Shown: in pieces, positions 6,506-13,158 of the stretch | How the letters are laid out: each line of letters starts with the position of its first letter | How positions within the stretch are numbered: position 1 is the first letter of the stretch | NCBI GenBank assembly: GCA_030605705.1 | Contig: JAUWHU010000117.1 | Coordinates: 1-17,679, forward strand | Direction of reading: 5' to 3' | Source of the DNA: Thermoflexia bacterium | GTDB lineage: Bacteria > Chloroflexota > Anaerolineae > B4-G1 > SLSP01 | DNA: 17,679 bases | Translations under genes and position numbers: made by a program | The notes under the pieces: model-generated | Told to the model about the DNA's origin: nothing | Databases searched by the model: none | What the model saw: the letters and a program-made list of their open reading frames with translations, nothing else

Positions 6506-8272
6506 ATGCTGAAGACCCATACCTGTGGCGAGTTGTGCGCGGAACATGAAGGCCAGGAGGTGACGCTGGCCGGCTGGGTGAATCTGCGACGGGATCACGG
6601 CGGTTTGATCTTTATCGTCTTGCGGGATCGCGCCGGCTTGACCCAGGTGGTTACCAGCCCGGAGACCGTGCCGGAGGCCCACGCCGTCGCGGCCCAGGTG
6701 CGCGGTGAGTACGTGATCCAGGTGCGCGGCACAGTGCGCCGCCGCCCGGCGAACCAGGTCAACCCCGACTGGCCGACGGGCGAGGTCGAGGTGGAAGCGC
6801 AGGAAATCAAAATCCTCAATACCTCGCGGACCCCGCCTTTCTACATCTATGAAGAATCGCCGGTGGACGAGGTGTTGCGTTTGCGTTACCGGTATCTCGA
6901 TCTGCGCCGGGCGCGGATGCAGCGCAATCTCATTCTCCGGCACCGGGTGGTGAAGTTCATCCGTGATTTCATGGACGCGCGCGGTTTCCTGGAGATCGAG
7001 ACGCCTTATCTTTTCAAATCCACTCCTGAGGGGGCGCGGGACTATCTGGTGCCCAGCCGGGTGCATCCTGGCAAGTTTTACGCGCTGCCGCAATCGCCCC
7101 AGCAATTGAAGCAGCTGCTGATGGTGGCGGGCTACGAGCGTTATTTCCAGATCGCCCGCTGTTTCCGTGATGAGGACCTGCGCGGCGACCGCCAGCCGGA
7201 GTTCACCCAGCTGGACCTGGAGATGTCCTTCGTCGAACGGGATGACATTCTGGAGCTGACGGAAGCACTCTACACGGAGTTGGTGCGCGCCGTGACGCCG
7301 GAAAAACGCATCCTCTCGCCCTTCCCTCGCTTGAGCCACACAGAAGCTTTGGAGCGTTTCGGCTCCGATAAGCCCGATCTGCGTTTCGGCATGGAGCTGG
7401 TGGATTTGACCGAGACTCTGGGGGAGAGTGGGTTCCGTGTCTTCCGGCAGGTGCGAGAGAGCGGCGGTTGTATCAAGGGCATCGTTGCTCCGGGCTGCGC
7501 CGGCTATACTCGCCGTCAACTCGACGAGCTCACGGGGCTTGCCAAAGCCCAGGGGGCCAAGGGGCTGGTGACGCTGGCCTTCCGCAGCGAGGGGGTGAAA
7601 GGGCCGGCCGTCAAGTTCCTCACCGAGGGGGAACTCGCCGCGCTCGCCGAACATACCGGCGCCGGCGAAGGAGACCTGGTCTGCATTGTGGCGGATGTCC
7701 CCGCCGTGGCGGCCGCCGCTCTTTCGGCGTTGCGGCTCGCTTTCCGCGACCGTCTGGAGCTGGTGGATCGGGATTTGTTGGCTTTCGCGTTCGTGCTCGA
7801 CTTCCCCATGTTTGAGCGGGATGAAGAGGCGCAACGCTGGAACGCCGCGCATCATCCCTTCACCATGCCGCGTCCGTTCGATTACGAGAGCATGGCCGCC
7901 GATCCGGCGGCCATCCTTTCCGAGGCTTACGATCTGATCTGCAACGGCTACGAACTGGCTTCGGGCAGCATCCGTATCCACGACCCGCAGCTCCAGGCCG
8001 ACGTCTTCCGCATCCTGGGTTACAATGAGGCGGAAGCTAAGGCCCGCTTCGGCCATATTCTTGAAGCTTTCACCTATGGCGCGCCGCCGCACGGCGGTAT
8101 CGCGCCGGGCATTGACCGCACGGTGATGCTCTTGGCCGACGAGACCAACATCCGCGAGGTGATCGCTTTTCCCAAGACGACGCAGGCCACGGACCTGATG
8201 GCCGACGCGCCTGCGACGGTGGATCCGCGTCAACTGGAGGAACTCCACATCCGCATCGTAGACGAAGCGTAG
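6506..8272 (+). CDS. aspS: Aspartyl-tRNA synthetase, probably non-discriminating (Asp/Asn)
   Basis: A 588-residue class IIb aminoacyl-tRNA synthetase of normal bacterial length that charges tRNA with aspartate. The N-terminal OB-fold anticodon domain includes GWVNLRRDHGG. Motif 2 is FRDED (Arg221), followed by LRGDRQPEFTQLDLEMSF. A bacterial GAD insertion follows (about 285-420), then motif 3 GIAPGIDR (Arg538) and the IAFPKT tail. His31-Gly-Gly matches the position reported to mark non-discriminating bacterial AspRS (Pseudomonas type), whereas E. coli has Leu30. The ATG at 6506 is used because AGGAGG ends 9 nt upstream. The earlier ATG at 6497 touches the Shine-Dalgarno, and a TTG at 6485 lies before it. 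A terminator follows at 8465-8493. Confidence 0.97.
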   Translation: MLKTHTCGELCAEHEGQEVTLAGWVNLRRDHGGLIFIVLRDRAGLTQVVTSPETVPEAHAVAAQVRGEYVIQVRGTVRRRPANQVNPDWPTGEVEVEAQEIKILNTSRTPPFYIYEESPVDEVLRLRYRYLDLRRARMQRNLILRHRVVKFIRDFMDARGFLEIETPYLFKSTPEGARDYLVPSRVHPGKFYALPQSPQQLKQLLMVAGYERYFQIARCFRDEDLRGDRQPEFTQLDLEMSFVERDDILELTEALYTELVRAVTPEKRILSPFPRLSHTEALERFGSDKPDLRFGMELVDLTETLGESGFRVFRQVRESGGCIKGIVAPGCAGYTRRQLDELTGLAKAQGAKGLVTLAFRSEGVKGPAVKFLTEGELAALAEHTGAGEGDLVCIVADVPAVAAAALSALRLAFRDRLELVDRDLLAFAFVLDFPMFERDEEAQRWNAAHHPFTMPRPFDYESMAADPAAILSEAYDLICNGYELASGSIRIHDPQLQADVFRILGYNEAEAKARFGHILEAFTYGAPPHGGIAPGIDRTVMLLADETNIREVIAFPKTTQATDLMADAPATVDPRQLEELHIRIVDEA

Positions 8273-8345
8273 CGGGGGCCATTGGATGTCCCGGGGGGTA
8301 TCCTCTCAGAAAGTGGGGGCAAAGCATGGAGCGCAGCAAAAATCA

Positions 8346-8411
8346 GCCACGAATTTCACGAATTAACACGAAAAAGAGAGGAAAATTAGTGAAATTCGTG
8401 TAATTCGTGGC
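8346..8411. repeat. Near-perfect inverted repeat (CCACGAATTTCACGAATT family)
   Basis: About 26-nt arms, GCCACGAATTTCACG... and ...CGTGTAATTCGTGGC, separated by a short purine-rich loop, with only a few mismatches. It lies in the aspS 3' region, 73 nt after the stop. The arms resemble a class of interspersed repeat I recall from other environmental bacteria; this could not be searched. It would form a long hairpin in the transcript but has no T-tract. Confidence 0.8.
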
Positions 8412-8437
8412 AGAAAAGAGCAAGACCGGCTCAAGAC

Positions 8438-8468
8438 CCCCCGGATTATTGAGATGATACTCCGGGGG
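8438..8468 (+). promoter_or_regulatory. Hairpin overlapping the aspS terminator (possible antiterminator)
   Basis: CCCCCGGA (8438-8445) pairs perfectly with TCCGGGGG (8461-8468) around a 15-nt loop. The G-run at 8465-8468 is also the left base of the terminator stem at 8465-8473, so the two hairpins cannot both form. This is the geometry of an attenuator, although no ligand-binding domain or leader peptide is recognised. Confidence 0.5.
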
Positions 8469-8493
8469 CTATCTTCACGATAGCCCCTTTTTT
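8465..8493 (+). terminator. Rho-independent terminator after aspS
   Basis: GGGGCTATC (8465-8473) pairs perfectly with GATAGCCCC (8479-8487) across a 5-nt loop, followed by six T residues. It separates aspS from the trigger factor promoter that starts about 20 nt later. Confidence 0.85.
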
Positions 8494-8514
8494 ACTGGTC
8501 TTTGACCAGGAACG

Positions 8515-8523
8515 TGCTATAAT
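8515..8523 (+). promoter_or_regulatory. Extended -10 promoter for tig-clpP
   Basis: TGCTATAAT is an extended -10 with perfect TATAAT (8518-8523). The only good -35-like hexamer, TTGACC at 8502-8507, is too close (10 nt), so activity would rest on the extended -10. A similar TATAATTG sequence occurs at 10693-10700. Confidence 0.5.
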
Positions 8524-8664
8524 TGCTCCGATTTAGTTACTGCTCGGGTTGCCCTATCGCAGACTTTTGAGGTCTACAAATCCGTGGTGAGAAATACCTG
8601 GCACTGCGCAACTACTGTTGGACGACCGAGTAATGACCCGATTTATACCCGGAGGTAAAGGTTA
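8524..8664 (+). other. Long tig 5' leader with a decayed palindromic repeat
   Basis: About 135 nt of untranslated leader. It contains GTTACTGCTCGGG (8536-8548) and, at 8561-8583, AGACTTTTGAGGTCTACAAA plus TCC. The latter matches the reverse complement of 10793-10815 at 20 of 23 positions. A partial inverted relation exists between CTCGG near 8543 and CCGAG near 8626. No known riboswitch signature was recognised. Confidence 0.5.
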
Positions 8665-10029
8665 GTGTTTGAATTACAAACAGAAATACTTGAGCACCAT
8701 GAGGCACTTCTCACTTTAGAAATCACGGAAGAGACCATTCAAAAAGCCATGCGGAAGGCCGCGCGCCGTATGGCGCGCCAGTTCAACATCCCCGGCTTCC
8801 GTAAAGGCAAGGCTCCATACAATGTTGTCGTGCGCACTGCCGGGGAAGAGACCGTGCGGCAGGAGGCTGCCGAGACGCTGTTGGAGCAGTTCTATCCCCA
8901 GGCCCTGAAGCAGGCCGAGATCGAACCCTATGATCAGGGCGAGGTGGAGGACCTCAGTCTTGATCCACTGGTCTTCAAGATTCGTGTTCCCCTGCAACCG
9001 CTGATAGATTTAGGCGATTACCGAAACCTGCGACGAGAACCCGAACCGCTCGAGGTGACGGATGAGGAACTTGCCTCGGCGTTGGAGGACCTGCGACGGC
9101 GCAACATGGTGCTGGACGTGGTCACGCGCCCGGCTCGGCTGGGGGACCAGGTGACCCTGTCGTTGCTTAAGGGCACGGTCGCCGGTGAAGTCGTGATCCA
9201 CGATCATAACGTGGAGGTAGTGCTGGATACGGAAGACTTCTTCATTATACAGGGTTTCGTTGAGGCCGTGGTGGGGATGAGTGCTGGTGAGGAGAGACTG
9301 TTTTCCCTCACTTTACCGGATGATTTCGGGGAAGAAAATTTTCAAGGGGAAGACATCGAGTTTACTGTGAACGTTGAGGAAGTCTATCAACTCACGCTGC
9401 CCGGCCTGGATGACGCGCTGGCCAGTACCGTAGGTTCCTTTGGAACCCTGGAGGATCTCAAAGATGACCTCCGCCGGCGGATATTGGACTACAAAACGGG
9501 TAAGGCCACTGATAATTACCTTATGGCTTTGGTGGCGGATCTGGTTGCGGGCGCCGAGGTGCGCTATCCTCCAATCATGGAAGAAGAGGAAATAGATACT
9601 CTGCTTGAGGAGGCCAAAGCCAGCGTTGAGCGACGTCATGACATGGAGTGGGAAGATTATCTGCGTCTACAGGGGAAAACTGAGGCGCAGGTACGGAAAG
9701 AGCTGCGGCCCGAGGCCGCGCGACGTATGCGGGAAGGCTTGATCTTGGGTGAGTTTGCCTCGGAGGTGGGGGTCACGGTGACGGACGCCGAGGTCAAAGA
9801 AGAGATACGCAATCTCCTGGAAGAGGCGGGGGTACAGAATTTAAAATCCCTGGACTCTTTTGACCCCCAATCTGCGCTTGCCAATGATACACGGCAGCGA
9901 GTGGTGATACAGAAAACCCTGGACAAATTGGAGCTCCTGGGCCGGGGACAATTAGAGGAAGCCGAGGATATAGTCCAGAGTGAAGTTGAAGCGCCCAGTG
10001 AGGATGAGAAACAGGCGGCAGCTGAGTAA
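8665..10029 (+). CDS. tig: Trigger factor (ribosome-associated chaperone, peptidyl-prolyl isomerase)
   Basis: A 454-residue cytoplasmic chaperone that docks at the ribosome exit tunnel and shields nascent chains. The N-terminal ribosome-binding domain carries the signature GFRKGKAP (residues 44-51). The middle FKBP-like PPIase domain spans about 150-255 (GDQVTLSLLKG ... VVGMSAGEERLFSLTLPDDFG). The rest is the long helical C-terminal arm domain, ending in an acidic tail (EAPSEDEKQAAAE). The length is normal. The start is GTG at 8665 with GGAGG 9 nt upstream. clpP follows 14 nt after the stop, the usual tig-clpP pairing linking folding and degradation. Codon use is slightly less GC-rich than in aspS. 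Confidence 0.97.
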   Translation: MFELQTEILEHHEALLTLEITEETIQKAMRKAARRMARQFNIPGFRKGKAPYNVVVRTAGEETVRQEAAETLLEQFYPQALKQAEIEPYDQGEVEDLSLDPLVFKIRVPLQPLIDLGDYRNLRREPEPLEVTDEELASALEDLRRRNMVLDVVTRPARLGDQVTLSLLKGTVAGEVVIHDHNVEVVLDTEDFFIIQGFVEAVVGMSAGEERLFSLTLPDDFGEENFQGEDIEFTVNVEEVYQLTLPGLDDALASTVGSFGTLEDLKDDLRRRILDYKTGKATDNYLMALVADLVAGAEVRYPPIMEEEEIDTLLEEAKASVERRHDMEWEDYLRLQGKTEAQVRKELRPEAARRMREGLILGEFASEVGVTVTDAEVKEEIRNLLEEAGVQNLKSLDSFDPQSALANDTRQRVVIQKTLDKLELLGRGQLEEAEDIVQSEVEAPSEDEKQAAAE

Positions 10030-10043
10030 CGAGGAGGATGGAC

Positions 10044-10637
10044 ATGGGCTTGGTCCCGATGGTAATCGAGAGTACCGGGCGCGGGGAGCGGGCTTACGAT
10101 ATTTTCTCCCTGCTGTTGAAAGAGCGCATTATTTTCTTGGGAACACCGATCAGCGCCCAGGTCGCTAACTTGATCGTGGCCCAGCTGCTCTTCCTGGACC
10201 GAGAAGACCCGGAGCGCGAGATCTCCCTCTACATCCACTCTCCGGGCGGGGAGATCGCGGCCGGGCTGGCGATCTACGATACGCTACAGTTGATCCACGC
10301 GCCCATTTCCACCATCGCGGTGGGGATGACAGCCAGCATGGCGACCATTCTACTGACGGCGGGAGCGCCGGGGCGGCGCTACGCTCTACCCCACGCGACC
10401 ATTCACCTGCACCAGCCTTTAGGCGGCGTGCGGGGCCAGGCCACGGACATCGAGATCGCGGCCCGTGAAATCCTGCGGATGCGCGCGTTGATCAACCAGC
10501 TTCTCATGCGCCACACCGGCTTGAGCGAGGATGAGATTGATAAATTCATGGACCGGGATTTCTACATGACCGCGCAGCAGGCAGTCGAATATGGGATCGT
10601 GGACCGGATTTTGCAGCCGGAGCAGGAAAGTAAGTGA
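10044..10637 (+). CDS. clpP: ATP-dependent Clp protease proteolytic subunit
   Basis: A 197-residue serine protease subunit that forms the 14-mer degradation chamber used by Clp ATPases. Numbering from ATG 10044, the triad is Ser98 (GMTASMAT), His123 (LHQPLGG) and Asp172 (MDRDFYMTA), in the spacing known for E. coli ClpP. Other family marks are SPGGEIAAGLAIYD and GQATDIEIAAREIL. ATG 10044 is preferred because GAGGAGG (10031-10037) lies 6 nt upstream; the ATG at 10038 abuts it and would add two residues. There is no long propeptide. It is probably translated from the tig transcript. A strong terminator follows and clpX is absent, so the ATPase partner must be encoded elsewhere. Confidence 0.97.
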   Translation: MGLVPMVIESTGRGERAYDIFSLLLKERIIFLGTPISAQVANLIVAQLLFLDREDPEREISLYIHSPGGEIAAGLAIYDTLQLIHAPISTIAVGMTASMATILLTAGAPGRRYALPHATIHLHQPLGGVRGQATDIEIAAREILRMRALINQLLMRHTGLSEDEIDKFMDRDFYMTAQQAVEYGIVDRILQPEQESK

Positions 10638-10645
10638 CATTTGAA

Positions 10646-10676
10646 CCAGCGGAAAATTACTTTTTCCGCTGGTTTT
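10646..10676 (+). terminator. Rho-independent terminator after clpP
   Basis: CCAGCGGAAAA (10646-10656) pairs perfectly with TTTTCCGCTGG (10662-10672) around a 5-nt loop and is followed by TTTT. It closes the tig-clpP transcript 9 nt after the clpP stop. Confidence 0.85.
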
Positions 10677-10692
10677 GTCAAGGAAGTGAGCT

Positions 10693-10698
10693 TATAAT
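10693..10698 (+). promoter_or_regulatory. Possible -10 element upstream of the acyl-CoA synthetase gene
   Basis: A perfect TATAAT inside CTTATAATTGTTACTACTC, without a well-spaced -35 (TTGTCA at 10675-10680 is only 12 nt away). The surrounding sequence resembles the tig promoter region at 8500-8548. A second candidate, TATACT near 10850, is closer to the gene but also lacks a -35. Confidence 0.35.
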
Positions 10699-10718
10699 TG
10701 TTACTACTCAGGCGTGCT

Positions 10719-10815
10719 AGACCTCCGAGGTCTTGGTACAGGTTTTGTCTGTCAAAATACTTACCAAGGCCGTAATTTCACCAGCGCGCGTCGGATTTGT
10801 AGACCTCGGAGGTCT
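10719..10815. repeat. 97-bp element with perfect 15-bp terminal inverted repeats
   Basis: It begins with AGACCTCCGAGGTCT (10719-10733) and ends with its exact reverse complement AGACCTCGGAGGTCT (10801-10815). Each end is itself a near-palindrome. Inside, CTTGGTA (10732-10738) pairs with TACCAAG (10762-10768), and TTTTG (10743-10747) with CAAAA (10753-10757), giving nested hairpins. There is no ORF. It resembles a MITE or REP-type pair and lies in the leader of the acyl-CoA synthetase gene. Confidence 0.75.
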
Positions 10816-10900
10816 GAAATAGACCGGCCCGATAGAAGTATTGAGAAGATATACTGATGACATCATTTGATCAAACAACTCAGTCTAGGAGGTCAGGAAA

Positions 10901-13012
10901 GTGAATCTTGAAGTTCTGAACGGCATGTTGCGGCCCAAATCCATCGCCGTGATTGGCGCTTCCAACAAGGAAGGGAAGATCGGTTATACTGTCCTTAAAA
11001 ACCTGTTCGCCGATGGCTACTCCGGTGAAGTTTATCCCATCAACCCTAAGGACAAAGAGGTTCAAGGGCTGAAAGCCTATTCTTCTGTGTTGGACGTACC
11101 GGGGGAGATTGACGCGGCAGTGGTGATCGTCCCCGCCAAATTTATCCCTCAAGTGGCTGAGGAATGTGGGAAGAAAGGTGTCAAGGGATTGATCATCATC
11201 GCCTCTGGCTTCAGTGAGGTAGGGCGCAAGGACCTGGAGCAAGCGGTTGTGGATACGGCTCACCAGTACGATATGCGTGTCCTGGGGCCAAATATTGTGG
11301 GAATCCTTTCCAACTCCGATAATTGCAACGCCTCCTTCGCACCGTGTCTCCCTCTGCCGGGCAAGGCGGCTCTCGTCTCTCAGAGTGGCGCGCTGCTGAT
11401 CGCAATGGATACTTCCACATACACCCGCCGCGTGGGGTTTGATAAGATGATCTCCATCGGCAATATGTCCGACGTGAATTTCGGCGACCTGGTGGAATGG
11501 TTAGATGCGGATGAGAACACCGCCTGTATGTCATTCTACATCGAAGGATTGAAAGATGGACGGCATTTCATGCGGGCCGCCCGTGAGGCGCACAAGCCCA
11601 TTGTGGCTCTTAAATCCGGCGTCTCCGCCCATGGAGCAGCGGCTGCGGCCTCTCACACCGGCTCGCTGGCTGGCTCTGGCAAGATATACGAAGCTGCTTT
11701 GGAGCAAGCCGGTGTTATCCGTGCCGCTGATCTGAACAATCTCTTTGACCGCACGCTGGCACTTTCCCTTCAGCCGCCGATGCAGGGTGATAACATGCTC
11801 ATCCTCACCAACGGTGGTGGGGTGGGGGTGCTGGCGACCGATGCCGCCGAACGTGCCGGCTTGCCTTTGCGCTTTGCTCCCGAAGACGTGCAGACCGAGT
11901 TGAAAAAGCACATGCCGGAATTTGGCTCCGCGAGGAACCCCGTGGATTTGACGGGTATGGCCGGGGTCGAGTGGTACCACGATACCGTGCGGTACTCCTT
12001 TGCGCATCCGTGGGTGGATGGTCTGGCCGTGCTGTATTGCGAGACGGCGATGACCATTCCGCAGGAGATCGCGGAGAGCATCAAGCAGGCGATTGATGAG
12101 TCCGGTGTGACCGGCAAGCCGATCACCGTTTCCTTCGTCGGTGGTGAGCAGTCCGAGGCGGCGATGCAGTGGCTGCTTGAGCAGGGTATCCCGGCTTATG
12201 ACGCGCCTGATACCGCGGTCAACGCCCTGGCCGCGCTGCGCGAGTTTGCCCAGGGTCGCGACACCATGGCTAAGCCTTTTGTGCCCTTCAACGATGTGGA
12301 CGAGGAAGCCGCGCGGGCGGTGATCGCCGAAGCGCGCGCGGATGGCTGCCGCAACCTGACCGAGATCGAATCCAAGGCCGTCTTCAAGGCCTATGGTTTG
12401 CCGGTGGCCCAAACTCGGCTGGCGACCAGCGAGGAAGAGGCCGTGCGATTGGCCGAACAGATCGGCTACCCTCTCGTGATGAAGATCGTCTCCCCCGACA
12501 TCCTGCACAAGTCCGATGCCGGCGGTGTCAAAGTCGGCATCAAGAACGCGGCTGAAGTGCGCGAGACGTATCACACCATCCTGAAAAGCGTCCGGGCCTA
12601 TAAACCCGCTGCTGACCTCCACGGTGTGGCCATCCAGGAGATGGCGCCGTGGGGCACCGAGGTCATCCTGGGGTCCGTCAACGATCCCACCTTCGGTCCG
12701 GCCATGATGTTTGGGTTGGGCGGTATCTTCGTGGAGATTCTCAAGGATGTGACCTTCCGCGTCGCGCCGGTTTCCCCGGAGCAAGGCCTGAAGATGCTCT
12801 CCGACATCAAAGCCGGGGCCATCTTGGCCGGGGCGCGTGGCGAGGCGCCGCGTGACCGCGCGGCGCTGGCCGATATCCTCAGCCGTTACTCGCAGATGAT
12901 CGTGGCTCTGGAGGACGAGGTCGCCGAATCCGATGCCAACCCGGTGTTGGTCTACGAGGAAGGGCAAGGCGCGATAGTCGTGGATGCCCGCATCATCCTG
13001 AAGAAGAAGTAG
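10901..13012 (+). CDS. ADP-forming acyl-CoA (acetyl-CoA) synthetase, fused alpha-beta
   Basis: A 703-residue cytoplasmic enzyme that interconverts acyl-CoA + ADP + phosphate and acid + ATP + CoA, typical of fermentative acetate production with ATP gain. Order: CoA-binding Rossmann domain (VIGASNKEGKIG, residues 17-28); succinyl-CoA-ligase-like domains with the phospho-accepting His252 in AASHTGSLAG; then a C-terminal ATP-grasp part (from about 475) with KIVSPDILHKSDAGG (His536), EVILGSVNDPTFGP and the final DANPVLV. The alpha-then-beta fusion and length fit the family. There is no C-terminal GNAT domain, so it is not a protein acetyltransferase of the Pat type. The start is GTG at 10901 with AGGAGG 8 nt upstream. 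It is monocistronic, with a terminator at 13050-13080. The acyl substrate (acetate or other) cannot be told from sequence. Confidence 0.93.
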   Translation: MNLEVLNGMLRPKSIAVIGASNKEGKIGYTVLKNLFADGYSGEVYPINPKDKEVQGLKAYSSVLDVPGEIDAAVVIVPAKFIPQVAEECGKKGVKGLIIIASGFSEVGRKDLEQAVVDTAHQYDMRVLGPNIVGILSNSDNCNASFAPCLPLPGKAALVSQSGALLIAMDTSTYTRRVGFDKMISIGNMSDVNFGDLVEWLDADENTACMSFYIEGLKDGRHFMRAAREAHKPIVALKSGVSAHGAAAAASHTGSLAGSGKIYEAALEQAGVIRAADLNNLFDRTLALSLQPPMQGDNMLILTNGGGVGVLATDAAERAGLPLRFAPEDVQTELKKHMPEFGSARNPVDLTGMAGVEWYHDTVRYSFAHPWVDGLAVLYCETAMTIPQEIAESIKQAIDESGVTGKPITVSFVGGEQSEAAMQWLLEQGIPAYDAPDTAVNALAALREFAQGRDTMAKPFVPFNDVDEEAARAVIAEARADGCRNLTEIESKAVFKAYGLPVAQTRLATSEEEAVRLAEQIGYPLVMKIVSPDILHKSDAGGVKVGIKNAAEVRETYHTILKSVRAYKPAADLHGVAIQEMAPWGTEVILGSVNDPTFGPAMMFGLGGIFVEILKDVTFRVAPVSPEQGLKMLSDIKAGAILAGARGEAPRDRAALADILSRYSQMIVALEDEVAESDANPVLVYEEGQGAIVVDARIILKKK

Positions 13013-13049
13013 CGTCCTGCTCTGGAACGCCGAAAATTGAACCGAATCA

Positions 13050-13080
13050 GTCGCCCGGACACACGCCCGGGCGGCTTTTG
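13050..13080 (+). terminator. Rho-independent terminator after the acyl-CoA synthetase gene
   Basis: CGCCCGG (13052-13058) pairs with CCGGGCG (13067-13073), extendable by one G-U and one G-C pair, and is followed by CTTTTG. The T-tract is short but the stem is very GC-rich. Confidence 0.7.
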
Positions 13081-13099
13081 TCTTGCGCCTGACCCAAAT

Positions 13100-13128
13100 T
13101 TGACACTACGGCGTCTATGCTATATCAT
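13100..13128 (+). promoter_or_regulatory. Sigma-70-type promoter of the ECF transporter operon
   Basis: Perfect TTGACA (13100-13105), 17-nt spacer, TATCAT (13123-13128). It lies 31 nt before the chosen GTG and covers an upstream in-frame ATG at 13117, which argues against that ATG being the start. Confidence 0.65.
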
Positions 13129-13158
13129 AGTGGCGAACCTTGCGATCAGGAGGCGCCT

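Noticed and set aside
6473..8248. 591-codon open frame antisense to aspS
   Set aside because: It mirrors a highly conserved AspRS coding region, has no recognisable domain, and is a common by-product of GC-rich codon use.
10719..10815. Insertion sequence
   Set aside because: It has terminal inverted repeats but no transposase frame and is under 100 bp, so it is called a MITE-like repeat only.
11531..12967. 478-codon open frame antisense to the acyl-CoA synthetase gene
   Set aside because: The sense strand is clearly coding with family motifs throughout; the antisense product is His/Arg-rich without a domain.
13117..13158. Upstream ATG start for the ECF ATPase
   Set aside because: It falls inside the spacer of a strong TTGACA/TATCAT promoter, whereas GTG 13159 has a well-spaced AGGAGG.
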